Of a stretch of DNA of 64,000 nucleotides, positions 44,413 through 53,130 are shown in pieces; the first letter of the stretch is position 1, and every line of letters starts with the position of its first letter. Made by a program: the position numbers and the translations under genes. This DNA comes from Actinomycetes bacterium. GTDB lineage: Bacteria; Actinomycetota; Actinomycetes; Actinomycetales; Dermatophilaceae. A model generated the notes under the pieces. The model saw only the letters and a list, made by a program, of their open reading frames with translations. It searched no databases and was not told the origin of the DNA. The stretch lies in the NCBI GenBank assembly GCA_023420415.1, contig JAEZWF010000043.1, forward strand, positions 1 through 64,000, given 5' to 3'.

Positions 44413-45690
44413 CTAGCAGCGCACCAGTCCGAGGTCGGCCTTGAGGTCGAGCACGCGCGCTGCCGCGGCGTCCACCTGCGCGGCAAACGTCTTGCTCTCG
44501 GCGCGCTTCTGCGCGATGGCCGACAGCATGGGTGCGGCCAGGCTCGGCTGGGCGATGAGGACGATGTCGCCCCCCGCCGCGATGAACCGCGTCGCGCGCG
44601 CGCCCGGCGACACCGCGGCCACGGCCTTGGCCGCGCCCACGTCGTCGGTGATCACGACGCCGTCGAAGCCCAGGTCGCCTCGCAGGAGGTCGGTGATGAC
44701 CGCCTTGGAGAAGACCGCCTGGTTGTCGGGGTCGAGCCTCGGATAGCGCGCCGAGGAGATCATCACCAGCGGTGCACCGGCGCGTATGCCGGCCTCGAAG
44801 GGTGCGAGGTAGGGGTCGCCGGCGTACGTGGTCGAGTCCGTGATCCCGGAGGCGGTCACGTCGGTGTTGCCGGTCACCCGGCCGAGCCCGGGGAAGTGCT
44901 TCACCGTGGGCGCGACATCGGCGGCGAGCGACCCGCGGACGAAGGCCGCGGCATACGTGGCATTGGTCCTGGGCGAGCCGGGCGCGAAGTCTCGCCGGAA
45001 GCGCCCGATAGGGGCGTTGCCCGCGCCGAGCGACGTGGGGACGGTGTCGGCGACGGGGGAGAGGTTGACGTTGACGCCCGCCTTGGCAAGCTCGCGCGAC
45101 CACTGCGCGACGTTGCGTTCCTCGGTCGACGGCGACGACTGAGCCTGGGTGCGGGCCGAGGGCAGGCGGGTGAAGCCAGCACCTCGCAGCTGCTGCACCT
45201 GGCCGCCCTCCTGGTCGGCGGCGACGAGCAGGTCACCACCCGCGGCAGCCTGCAGCCGCTTGGAAACTGTTGCCACTGAAGCGGATCCGTTGTTCCAGCC
45301 GCCGAGGAAGATGACCGACCCGAGCCCCTGCTTCTTCACCTGGGCGGCGAGCGCGCGCGAGCTGGCGTTCGACTGCATGCCGACCATGAGGAGCTGTCCG
45401 GCCCGCTCGGACGGCGTCATCGCGGCAGCCAGCTGCTGCCCGCACGACGGCGCGGTGGAGGTGGGGCTCGTCGTGGTCGAGGGGGACGTGCTGCTCGGTG
45501 CCGCGCTGGTCGTGCCCGCAGAGCTCGTGCCCGCAGAGCTCGTGCCAGAGGTGGTCGCGCCGGAGGATGCGGTCGTCGTCGGCGAGGCGGCCGGTTCGCC
45601 GGTCGAGCAGGCGGCGACGACGCCCAGGGCGGACACCACGGCGAGGGCGCTGACGGCGCGGGCCGGGCGCAGCAGTCTGGTCGGGGTCAC
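44413..45690 (-). CDS. Lipoprotein glycoside hydrolase family 3 (beta-N-acetylhexosaminidase, NagZ-like)
   Basis: 425 residues. Lipobox VVAACS near residue 28, then a Ser/Thr-rich linker (about 30-80) with short repeats, then a GH3 barrel: GSVIFLGGW, AADQEGGQVQQLRG, VKHFPGLGRVTGNTDV (substrate-binding KHFPG) and DGVVITDDVGAAKA with the nucleophile Asp. It would act outside the membrane on N-acetylglucosamine links of the cell wall. Linker DNA contains repeated GCAGAGCTCGTGCC units. GTG start. Confidence 0.92.
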   Translation of the reverse strand: MTPTRLLRPARAVSALAVVSALGVVAACSTGEPAASPTTTASSGATTSGTSSAGTSSAGTTSAAPSSTSPSTTTSPTSTAPSCGQQLAAAMTPSERAGQLLMVGMQSNASSRALAAQVKKQGLGSVIFLGGWNNGSASVATVSKRLQAAAGGDLLVAADQEGGQVQQLRGAGFTRLPSARTQAQSSPSTEERNVAQWSRELAKAGVNVNLSPVADTVPTSLGAGNAPIGRFRRDFAPGSPRTNATYAAAFVRGSLAADVAPTVKHFPGLGRVTGNTDVTASGITDSTTYAGDPYLAPFEAGIRAGAPLVMISSARYPRLDPDNQAVFSKAVITDLLRGDLGFDGVVITDDVGAAKAVAAVSPGARATRFIAAGGDIVLIAQPSLAAPMLSAIAQKRAESKTFAAQVDAAAARVLDLKADLGLVRC

Positions 45691-45735
45691 GCGGCCGAAC
45701 CTATCCCGCGTGGCTGGGCTGGACGAAACCCGCCG

Positions 45736-46131
45736 TCAGCCCTGGTGCGGGAGTGCCTCCAGCTGGGTGCGCAGTGCTCTCAGGGCGCCGTCGTCACTGA
45801 CGCCGAGGCGGCGCGCGGCCAGGGCGAAGGTGCGGGCGGCGTCGTCGAGCATGCGCTCGGCTGCGCCCTCCTCGCCAGGTGTCGCGGCCGCGTTGCGGCC
45901 GGCGACCACGGTGCCGTGGCGTACGCGGCTGGTGACGAGGCCGTCGCTCTCCAGCTCGCGAAAGGCGCGGGCGACGGTGCCGGGCGCGAGGCCGAGGTCC
46001 GACGCCAGCTGGCGGATGCTGGGCAGTCGGGTGCCGGCGGCCAGGGTGCCGCTCGCGACCAGCTCGGTGAGCTGGGCCCGCAGCTGCTCGTATGCCGGGA
46101 CCGCGCCGTGGGGATCGATGTCGATGATCAC
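45736..46131 (-). CDS. GntR-family regulator, YtrA subfamily
   Basis: 131 residues, the short YtrA type with one winged helix and a small dimer tail. VPAYEQLRAQLTELVASG and LPSIRQLASDLGLAPGTVARAFRELESDG (in part LPSIRQLASDLGLAPGTVA) are the DNA-binding region. GTG overlaps the stop of the membrane-protein gene (GTGA), so the two form an operon with the regulator second. YtrA regulators usually control adjacent membrane or ABC genes. Confidence 0.9.
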   Translation of the reverse strand: MIIDIDPHGAVPAYEQLRAQLTELVASGTLAAGTRLPSIRQLASDLGLAPGTVARAFRELESDGLVTSRVRHGTVVAGRNAAATPGEEGAAERMLDDAARTFALAARRLGVSDDGALRALRTQLEALPHQG

Positions 46132-46970
46132 GACTGGGTTGCCGCCTGAGCCGGCCGGGCCGGGCCGGTGCGCGCTGGGCTGGCGCCCGTGGCGAGCCGC
46201 CATCCGACGCCGAGCTCGAGCAGCATGAGGAACAGGCCGATCCCCGCCCAGATCGGGCCCTGGGGTGCGTCGGGCCGGTCGATGAGTGCGACCACCGCTG
46301 CGGTCGACAGCCCGAGTGCCGCCAGCGCCGACCCGGCGAGCACTGCCGCGGCTCGAGCGCGCAACGCATCGTCGGCGGCGACCAGGTCCTGCGCCGCAGG
46401 TGGCTGCCGTCGGTCCACCACCCGACGCAGGGTGAGGGCGAGGACTGCCAGCCCCAGCACGGTGATGCCTGCCCAGACCCAGGGGGCCGGGCCGCCGGTC
46501 CTGACCACGGCCGCGACGGTGGCGCCGAACCAGAGGACCAGCGCCACCCCGAGAACGACCAGGGGGCCGCGCCGCAGGTAGCTCGAGAGGGTGCGCGGTG
46601 CCAGTGAGGCGGCCCGTCGGCCGGCCTCCACGGGGATGCCCGCGATCCGCCACTCGGCCACCACGGCGCCGACGAACCACCCGAGGAAGGCGGCGGCGAA
46701 GTTGAGGGTGAGCTGTCCCTCGCGCAGCGCCCACAGCACGCCCGCTGCCAGGCCGGTCCATAGGCCGAGGGTGCGCCACCGCTGCGTCAGGGCCAGCGCT
46801 TGGAGGAGCAGCGGGCCGTTGCCGGCGGTCACCACCAGCCGCTGCCGCGAGGCGAACTTCTCCAGTCGCGGCCGACTGACCGGTTGCCTGAAGGCCGCGA
46901 CGGCCGCGTAGAGGCAGATCCCCACCGCGACCGACACCACGAGTCCCATCACCAGAGCCATGGGCGCCAC
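46128..46970 (-). CDS. Multi-pass membrane protein paired with a GntR regulator
   Basis: 280 residues with about seven hydrophobic segments arranged as two, two and three, and basic loops between (RLEKFASRQRLVV; RRAASLAPRTLSS). DUF1648-like or permease-like character is not clear and no family is recognised. GTG start with ATG three codons later as an alternative. First gene of an operon with the YtrA-type regulator; its promoter region has two direct TGTCAAT repeats. Confidence 0.7.
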   Translation of the reverse strand: MAPMALVMGLVVSVAVGICLYAAVAAFRQPVSRPRLEKFASRQRLVVTAGNGPLLLQALALTQRWRTLGLWTGLAAGVLWALREGQLTLNFAAAFLGWFVGAVVAEWRIAGIPVEAGRRAASLAPRTLSSYLRRGPLVVLGVALVLWFGATVAAVVRTGGPAPWVWAGITVLGLAVLALTLRRVVDRRQPPAAQDLVAADDALRARAAAVLAGSALAALGLSTAAVVALIDRPDAPQGPIWAGIGLFLMLLELGVGWRLATGASPARTGPARPAQAATQS

Positions 46971-46992
46971 TGTGGACCATCACCTAGGCGTG

Positions 46993-47020
46993 TGTCAATG
47001 TGTCAATACAGTGGTACATT
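46993..47020. promoter_or_regulatory. Divergent AT-rich promoter region with TGTCAAT repeats
   Basis: TGTCAAT occurs at 46993-46999 and 47001-47007, followed by TACAGTGGTACATT. TACATT at 47015 could be the -10 of the rightward gene (leaderless ATG at 47028); TTGACA on the other strand could be the -35 of the leftward operon. Good candidate site for the YtrA-type regulator. Confidence 0.5.
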
Positions 47021-47027
47021 GCCTCGC

Positions 47028-47597
47028 ATGAGCGAGCAGAGCGCGATGGGGCGCGACACGGGGTGGGTCTCGACCGAGGTCTGGCAGGAGATAGCGCCGT
47101 CTGCGGACGTCATCGCTCCCGGGGAGCGAAAACTTTTGCGCCGCAGTGCGATTGGTATTGCCGCAGTCGTTGCCCTGGCGGTCGCCGGATGGTGGTCCGG
47201 CCTGTTGGTTCCCCGGGTGGGCGCAGGCAACAGCGCCGGGGGGCAGGCCGACATGACGTCCCGTGCCGTGACGTACGAGACGACCCTCGTCAACCGGGGG
47301 CTGGTCCCGGTGACCGTGGGCTCGGTGACGGTCGATGCCCCTGGCCTCGGCGAAGTCGCCACCGACCCGTCTCCGGTCCGCATCGGGCCGGGCGCGTCGG
47401 CGCCGGTGCGCCTCGAGCTGACGGTCACCGACTGCGCCAAGGCCCTCCCGGCGATCCGCATCACGCAGGAGGGTCCGCGTGTCGACCTCGAGGTGAGACG
47501 CCTTTGGGGCACTGCCGGAGCTCGGCTCGACGACAACGTGAGCTCGGGCGTGAGGGACCTCGTCTACATGGCCTGCGGGGTCGACTCCGGGGCCTGA
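47028..47597 (+). CDS. Single-pass membrane protein of unknown function
   Basis: 189 residues. Membrane helix at about 43-62 (SAIGIAAVVALAVAGWWSGL), then an extracytoplasmic beta-rich region with TLVNRGLVPVTVGSVTVDAPG resembling an immunoglobulin-like or adhesion fold, and two cysteines (TDCAK; MACGV) that may pair. I recognise no family. Monocistronic, divergent from the YtrA operon. Confidence 0.7.
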   Translation: MSEQSAMGRDTGWVSTEVWQEIAPSADVIAPGERKLLRRSAIGIAAVVALAVAGWWSGLLVPRVGAGNSAGGQADMTSRAVTYETTLVNRGLVPVTVGSVTVDAPGLGEVATDPSPVRIGPGASAPVRLELTVTDCAKALPAIRITQEGPRVDLEVRRLWGTAGARLDDNVSSGVRDLVYMACGVDSGA

Positions 47598-47623
47598 GCG
47601 GGCGCTCTGGCAGGATCGCGAGC

Positions 47624-48631
47624 ATGGTGCGGACGTATGCCGCGAACGGCGCCCTTCCCGTGGTCCTCGACGTCGACACCGGTGTCGACGACGCCTGCGC
47701 GATCCTGCTGGCCGCCCTGCACCCGGCCCTCGACCTGCGCGCCGTCACCTGTGTCGGGGGCAACGCGCCCGTCGACGCGGTGGTCACCAACACGCTCACC
47801 GTCCTCGACGCCGCCGAGCGCCCGGACGTGCCGGTCGCGCGGGGTGCCGGGCTGCCGTTGCTCGAGGACCCCGTCGACGCCCGCCACGTGCACGGGCAGG
47901 ACGGCATGGGCGACCTCGACTGGCCGAAGTCGACGCGAGAACCCGACCCGCGGCACGCCGTCGAGCTGCTGCGAGACGTCCTGCGCGACGCGGCGGCCAC
48001 CGGTGACCGCGGCCGGCAGGTCACTCTCATCCCGCTGGCGCCCCTGACCAACATCGCCCTGCTGTTGCGCACCTACCCCGAGGTGGCCGCCGGCATCCGC
48101 GAGATCGTGTTCATGGGCGGGGCGGCAGCGGACGGCAACGCCACGGCCTCCGCGGAGTTCAACGTCTTCCACGACCCCGAGGCCGCGGCCGTCGTCCTCG
48201 ACGCCTGCGCCGACCTGGGCATCGCGGTGACGATGTACGGCCTCGACGTCTTCTACCGGCCGCGCGTCACCCGGGCCAGCATCGAGCCGCTGCTCGCGGC
48301 CGGCAAGGGCGACGCCGCAGACCTCGCGGCGCAGCTGATCGCCTTCCAGTGCAAGCGATTCGACGACGTCTCCGCCACAATCGGTGACGCCGGAGCCGTC
48401 TGTGCGGTCATCGAACCCGCCGGCGTCCGGGTCGAGAACCTGCCCGTCCGGGTCGAGCTCGCCGGCACCTGGTCGCGTGGTCGCACGATCGTCGACCGCC
48501 GTGACTGGAGCGGTGACCTCACCCACGACCCGCATGGACGGGCCCGTTCCAGCATCGACGTCTGCCTCGACGTCGACGCGCAGCGGTACGCCTCACTGTG
48601 GTACCAGACCGTCACCGGAGGGCTGCGCTGA
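47624..48631 (+). CDS. Inosine-uridine-type nucleoside hydrolase
   Basis: 335 residues. N-terminal VVLDVDTGVDDACAILL holds the calcium-binding Asp cluster; GNAPVDAVVTNTLTVLD, MGGAAADGNATASAEFNVFHDPEAA and the late catalytic region match the nucleoside hydrolase fold. It splits ribonucleosides into base and ribose. The TGA overlaps the ATG of a ribokinase-family gene, which would phosphorylate the freed ribose. Confidence 0.93.
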   Translation: MVRTYAANGALPVVLDVDTGVDDACAILLAALHPALDLRAVTCVGGNAPVDAVVTNTLTVLDAAERPDVPVARGAGLPLLEDPVDARHVHGQDGMGDLDWPKSTREPDPRHAVELLRDVLRDAAATGDRGRQVTLIPLAPLTNIALLLRTYPEVAAGIREIVFMGGAAADGNATASAEFNVFHDPEAAAVVLDACADLGIAVTMYGLDVFYRPRVTRASIEPLLAAGKGDAADLAAQLIAFQCKRFDDVSATIGDAGAVCAVIEPAGVRVENLPVRVELAGTWSRGRTIVDRRDWSGDLTHDPHGRARSSIDVCLDVDAQRYASLWYQTVTGGLR

Positions 48632-49455
48632 TGGGCGGCGTCCTTGTCCTCGGGTCACTCAACGTCGACCTCGTGGCCCAGGTGGACCGGCACCCGCGCC
48701 CGGGCGAGACCGTCCTCGCCGAGCCCGGCCTCACCCGCAACGCAGGGGGCAAGGGGGCCAACCAGGCCGTCGCGGCGGCTGCCGCGGGCGCCCGAGTCGC
48801 CATGTCCGGTGCGGTCGGCGCGGACGGCGACGGCGCGGCATACCTGCGCCGACTCGAGGCGCGGGGCATCGACGTGAGCCGCGTGCGCACGGTGGGCGAC
48901 CAACCGACCGGGCAGGCCTGGATCGCCGTCGACGCCGAGGGGGAGAACACCATCATCGTGGTGCCGGGCGCGAACTCCGTTGCCACGCGGCCGGATCTGA
49001 CGGGTTGGGGAGAGGGCGACGTGCTCCTCGCCCAGCTGGAGGTACCACTGGACGTCGTGGCCGAGACCGCGCGCGACGCGCACCGCCGTGGCATGCGGGT
49101 CGTCGTCAACGCCGCGCCGTATGCCGCCCTCCCGCACGACGTGGCCGCGCTCGCCGACCCCGTGGTCGTCAACGAGCACGAGGCTGCGCAGCTCGCCGAC
49201 GGCGACCTCGTGCCGGGGTCGTTGCTCGTGACGTTCGGGGCGGCGGGCTGCACGTGGGACGGAGAACCCTTCCCCGGCGAGGCGGTGCCGGCCGACCAGG
49301 TGGTCGACACCACGGGTGCGGGCGACGCGTTCTGCGGTGCGCTCGCCGCCGCTCTCGCGGGCGGAGTGGGGCGTGCCGAGACGATTCGCCGCGCGGCCAC
49401 AGCCGGTGCGCAGGCTGTCACTCGCGTTGGGGCACAAGCAGATCCGGCGATCTGA
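48631..49455 (+). CDS. rbsK: Ribokinase (PfkB family)
   Basis: 274 residues. PfkB motif 1 GGKGANQAVAAAAAGA near residue 38 and motif 2 DTTGAGDAFCGAL with the catalytic Asp near residue 230. Similar to ribokinase in the N-terminal VLGSLNVDLVAQV. Directly coupled to the nucleoside hydrolase, so nucleoside salvage to ribose-5-phosphate is the probable joint task. Confidence 0.93.
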   Translation: MGGVLVLGSLNVDLVAQVDRHPRPGETVLAEPGLTRNAGGKGANQAVAAAAAGARVAMSGAVGADGDGAAYLRRLEARGIDVSRVRTVGDQPTGQAWIAVDAEGENTIIVVPGANSVATRPDLTGWGEGDVLLAQLEVPLDVVAETARDAHRRGMRVVVNAAPYAALPHDVAALADPVVVNEHEAAQLADGDLVPGSLLVTFGAAGCTWDGEPFPGEAVPADQVVDTTGAGDAFCGALAAALAGGVGRAETIRRAATAGAQAVTRVGAQADPAI

Positions 49456-49504
49456 CCCGGCAGCGGGACGCCCAGAGCCCGGCTGGCGGGCGGGGGAACC
49501 TGGC

Positions 49505-50263
49505 TCAGTTCACCGACACGTGGACGTGGTCCATGTGGTTCTGGGTGATCCCGCCGCGGTCCGACATGGACTTCCAGGTGCCGCTGCTGGGGTACCAGAT
49601 GCGCTGGTACCAGATGACGTACTTCACGTTGAGCCGCGAGGCGTTGGCGATGACGTAGGACGCGACCTGGTCGCCGGTCGCCCGGCTCGGCATCATCGCG
49701 TCGACGGCGGTGCCGGTGCCGTGGTCCATGTCGCCGGCCCGGAAGCCGCCGAACGAGCTCACCTGCGGGAAGTTGTCGCGGATCGCGTTGAGCACGACCA
49801 GCCCGTTCTGGGTCAGGCCGAGCTCGTTGCGCAGGCCCGAGGTCCGGATGCCGCCGCGGGACACCGAGTCCTGGCCGCGGTCCCCGAGGAGGTCGTCGGT
49901 GGTGGACGACTTCGTGTCCGTGGAGCTGGTCTTGGGCTTCGGCTTGGGTTTCGGCTTGGGCTTCGCCTCGGCCGAGAAGCCGATCTCGCCGAAGGACTCC
50001 GGCTGGGCCACCGCTGCCGCCGGGGCGGTCACCGACGTGGTCGTGTGGCTCACCCGGGGCGTGTCGCCGAGGGCCAGCGCAGGGCTGGCCACCGGGGCCG
50101 ACCAGGCGCTCACGACACCCACGGCCGCGAGCAGGCACCCGGCGGTCTTGACGAGCCCGCGGTGGCTCGGGCGGCGCACCATGCGACCGATCTCGGCCCA
50201 CAGCACGGGGCTGCGACGGAGCGTGACGCGGTGGCGTCCGGAGGACGAGGGGGGCTGGGTCAT
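49505..50263 (-). CDS. Secreted ARB_07466-like / LAS-type domain protein
   Basis: 252 residues. Signal segment at about 32-60 (TAGCLLAAVGVVSAW), a Lys-Pro repeat linker (KPKPKPKPK), then a C-terminal domain with DMDHGTGTAVDAM and NHMDHVHVSV. The spaced His-Asp-His pattern matches LAS-type (M15-like) metallopeptidases and the ARB_07466 C-terminal domain, suggesting peptidoglycan binding or cleavage. Whether all zinc ligands are kept cannot be decided by eye. ATG 50263 chosen. Confidence 0.78.
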   Translation of the reverse strand: MTQPPSSSGRHRVTLRRSPVLWAEIGRMVRRPSHRGLVKTAGCLLAAVGVVSAWSAPVASPALALGDTPRVSHTTTSVTAPAAAVAQPESFGEIGFSAEAKPKPKPKPKPKTSSTDTKSSTTDDLLGDRGQDSVSRGGIRTSGLRNELGLTQNGLVVLNAIRDNFPQVSSFGGFRAGDMDHGTGTAVDAMMPSRATGDQVASYVIANASRLNVKYVIWYQRIWYPSSGTWKSMSDRGGITQNHMDHVHVSVN

Positions 50264-50392
50264 GAGCGGAAGATCCTGGGGGGAGCTGACGGCGGAACGG
50301 CCGGGGGCCAAGGCGCCACGGTACCCGGTCCGGCACCAAGGTCACAAACAGGTCACGGCGCGCGTGGCGGGTCTCACGCCGTGGTGACGCCG

Positions 50393-50444
50393 CGGCATAC
50401 CCCGGCCTCGGTGGGCGGCCGGGAGACGAGGGGCAGGTATGCCG
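50393..50444. repeat. Head-to-head GTATGCCG motif pair (wide spacing)
   Basis: CGGCATACC (50393-50401) and GGTATGCCG (50436-50444), 34 bases apart, adjoining the stop codon of the methyltransferase gene on the minus strand. A third example of motif copies facing each other just 3' of a gene. Confidence 0.8.
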
Positions 50445-51683
50445 TCAGGCCGGCCGGACGACGAGCGCCACCTGGTTGCTGCGCACCCGGGTGAGGACGA
50501 CGGTCGCCTCGGTGTGTCCCTTGGCGGGCAGCCGCAGCTGGCGGCGCAGCAGGTCGGGGTCGACGCTGACACCGCGCTTCTTGATGGTGAGCCGGTCGAA
50601 GCCGTGGTCGCGCAGCCAGCCACGCAATGCCTTGACGTTGAACGGCATCGCCTCGACCACGACGAACCGTCGGGCGTACGGCACGTCTAGCGCGGTGTCG
50701 CTGGAGACGTACCCCACGCCGTCGTCGAGCTCGTGGCCTGCGACCGCGGCGGTCACGGCACCGACCAGGCCGGCCCGGATCACCGCGCGGTCCGGTTCGT
50801 AGAGCCACGAGCCGATCTCACCCAGGGAGTTGACGCGGCCGTGGTCGGTGTCCGCGCCCTCCTCGGTGACCAGCACGGACCCGCGGTCACGCAGCACGGC
50901 GGCGGTGCGCCCGGCCGTCTGCACCAGGGGCCCGAACCAGACGGCGCACTCGAGGACCTCGCCGTCGAGGGAGGTCCACTGGGCCTCGGCCCCGGCGGGG
51001 ATCGCACCGTGCGGGAAGGCGGGGGCGAGCTTGGCGCCCGTCGCCGGGAGCTGGCGGGCGATGTCCTGGACCTCCTGCCACGACGGTGAGATCGCGGCGA
51101 GGTCGAACACGCGCCGGGTGCGGCCACGCACATCGGCGACGCCGGGGGTGCGCCGCGCCGGGTCGAGCCAAGCCCCCACGTCGCGCGCGCCCTCACCGGC
51201 GGGTGGGGTGAAGTCCTCGACCCGACCGGTGCGGGCGTCGGACTCCGGCCAGTGCCGCAGGTTGACCGCCGCGATCGCCGCCGTCACCTCGTCGGCGTCG
51301 ATCGCCCGCACCCGCAGGTCGAGTCCGGCCATCGCCATCGCGTCCGCCCCGATGCCGCACCCGAGGTCGTGCACCGTGGCGACCCCTGCCGACCGGAACC
51401 GCTGGGCGTGCCGCGCGGCGACCGTGAACCGCGTCGCCTGCTCGAGGCCGTCGGAGGTGAACACCATGCCGCGGGCGAACTCACCGAACTTGTCCACGGC
51501 CCTGGCGCGCAACCGGCTCTGGTTGAGTGCGGCGGCGACCAGGTCGGGATCGAACCCCGCCCCGCGCAGCCGGTCCTGCAGCGCGAGCGCCTGCGACTCG
51601 TCATAGGGCGGCAGCGACTGGAGGAGGCCCCAGCCCTCGCCGGTCGTGAGCCGTCGCAGCAGGGCCAGGTCCATGCCCGGCAT
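50445..51683 (-). CDS. THUMP-like SAM-dependent methyltransferase family protein
   Basis: 412 residues. SAM-binding motif I VHDLGCGIGADAMAMAG near 115, motif II RAIDADEVTAA, and a DPARR segment near 190; the C-terminal 80 residues (YARRFVVVEAMPFNVKALRGWL..; KKRGVSVDPDLLR) match the THUMP-like domain of this actinobacterial family. RNA methylation is likely but substrate unknown. The start may be the ATG at 51674. Confidence 0.85.
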   Translation of the reverse strand: MPGMDLALLRRLTTGEGWGLLQSLPPYDESQALALQDRLRGAGFDPDLVAAALNQSRLRARAVDKFGEFARGMVFTSDGLEQATRFTVAARHAQRFRSAGVATVHDLGCGIGADAMAMAGLDLRVRAIDADEVTAAIAAVNLRHWPESDARTGRVEDFTPPAGEGARDVGAWLDPARRTPGVADVRGRTRRVFDLAAISPSWQEVQDIARQLPATGAKLAPAFPHGAIPAGAEAQWTSLDGEVLECAVWFGPLVQTAGRTAAVLRDRGSVLVTEEGADTDHGRVNSLGEIGSWLYEPDRAVIRAGLVGAVTAAVAGHELDDGVGYVSSDTALDVPYARRFVVVEAMPFNVKALRGWLRDHGFDRLTIKKRGVSVDPDLLRRQLRLPAKGHTEATVVLTRVRSNQVALVVRPA

Positions 51684-51718
51684 TGTGGCAGCCGCCCGAG
51701 CGGCCACCGCCCGTGACT

Positions 51719-51770
51719 GCTTGCGTCCGCGGTTTCGGTCGTCATCGCAACCAGAACCGCGGACGCAAGC
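51719..51770. terminator. Hairpin between methyltransferase and beta-helix genes
   Basis: 16-bp arms GCTTGCGTCCGCGGTT (51719-51734) and complement (51755-51770), 20-base loop. Both flanking genes read leftward, so it probably terminates the beta-helix transcript. Confidence 0.75.
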
Positions 51771-51785
51771 CTGCGGGTGAGTCGG

Positions 51786-52949
51786 TCAGCGTGGGGCGCA
51801 GGTGACCCCGGAGCACTGACCGGCGGCGCCGTTGTCGCGCGCGACGTTGCCGCCCTCGTCGACGGCGCCCGGCGCGTAGATGCCCCAGCCCCCGTTGCCG
51901 ATCGCGGAGTTGGAGCCCAGCCGCACGCCGGGCACCTCAGAGTAGATCCCGTCAATGGAGTGGTCGCGGAAGGACGAGCCGCGCACCGCGACCTGCGAGC
52001 CGTCGGCGCCGTCGTCGACCCGGATCCCCGCGCCGCCGCTGGCGAAGGCGCTGTCACGCACCGACAGCTTGCCCCGGTAGGCGACCGTGATGGCGGGCTG
52101 GTTGCCCGCACCGTTGCGCACGAACCGTGACCGGGTGACGGTGACCAGGCCGTCGGCTTCGGCGGAGATCGCGCCGTTCGGGTTGTCGGCGAAGGTGGTG
52201 TCGGTGATCGTGGCGCCGTACCACGGGCTCAGCGGGTACGTGTAGTTGCGGATCGTGCTGCCCGAGATGCGGCACACGTTGCCGCCGCACATGCTGGGTG
52301 GGAGCCCGACCGTGCCCCGTCCGTCGAGGACGGAGTCGACGATCTCCACCTGCTGGTTCTCGTCGCCTCCCCACGTCCCGCCGATGAGCGTCGACCGCAC
52401 CAGTCGGAACAGCGTCGTCTCGTGCATGGCGGAGGAGCGCACCAGGCGAGAGTCGACCACGCTGGTCCTCCCGGCGTAGGTGTTCAGGTCGGAGTCGGTG
52501 AGCCGGCTCGCGGTGACCCTCAGGTCGGTGGTCTGGAGGGTGAGCGGGGCACGGTTCGCGGTGAGGCGGGAGACCTCGACACGGCTGGTGACCCACGGGT
52601 CGGGCTCGGTGCGGATGCCGGCCTGCCACCGGCTCAGCGTGCCGCCGCGGATGACCGTGGGCCGGACGGTCGCCGGACCGACGACGAGGATGCCCGTGGT
52701 GGCGCCCGTTCCCCGTCCGGTGATGGAGTGGCCGCCCAGGTCGAGGGTGATGCCGCGGTTGAGGACGAGTGCCGTGCCCTCGCACGTCAGGTCGGCCGTG
52801 AGCTTGGTGTCCGTGGTGATCACCGAGCCGCAGGTCGGTGCCGCCTTCGTGGAACGAGCGGTCGCGGGACCGGCGAGCAGGACGCTCGCGGCCACCCCCG
52901 CCGCGACGCCGGCGGCCACGAGGGGCCGCCGCAGGCTGATGTTTGACAT
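51786..52949 (-). CDS. Secreted right-handed beta-helix protein
   Basis: 387 residues. Signal peptide in the first 30 (VAAGVAASVLLAGPATA). The body is a series of short strands with repeats such as LDLGGHSITG, VIRGGTL, DLRVTASRLT, IVDSVLDGRG, ISGSTIRNY, VTRSRFVRNG and VRDSAFASGG, the pattern of pectate-lyase-like beta-helices (NosD/CASH type). Catalytic residues are not identifiable, so a surface polysaccharide-binding or lyase role is open. ATG after GGGGAA; two Cys pairs likely. Confidence 0.82.
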   Translation of the reverse strand: MSNISLRRPLVAAGVAAGVAASVLLAGPATARSTKAAPTCGSVITTDTKLTADLTCEGTALVLNRGITLDLGGHSITGRGTGATTGILVVGPATVRPTVIRGGTLSRWQAGIRTEPDPWVTSRVEVSRLTANRAPLTLQTTDLRVTASRLTDSDLNTYAGRTSVVDSRLVRSSAMHETTLFRLVRSTLIGGTWGGDENQQVEIVDSVLDGRGTVGLPPSMCGGNVCRISGSTIRNYTYPLSPWYGATITDTTFADNPNGAISAEADGLVTVTRSRFVRNGAGNQPAITVAYRGKLSVRDSAFASGGAGIRVDDGADGSQVAVRGSSFRDHSIDGIYSEVPGVRLGSNSAIGNGGWGIYAPGAVDEGGNVARDNGAAGQCSGVTCAPR

Positions 52950-53130
52950 GGTGTTCTTCCCCCAGCTGGCCATCGGCCACCCCGCACGGCACCGGTGACC
53001 GGTGTGCGTGATCGATGCGTGGGCCGTCGGTGCGGCAACGTCCCGACGCACCCCCCAGCGAAGCACCGGACCGCCTCGTGTCGCGTCCGCCTTTTGACGT
53101 GGATTGCCCCGGTTTCGGTATGCCGCGTGC

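Noticed and set aside
45448..45600. Repeats in the glycoside hydrolase linker as a repeat array
   Set aside because: They are short in-frame Ser/Thr codon repeats of a flexible linker, not spacer-separated repeats; no CRISPR array or cas gene is present.
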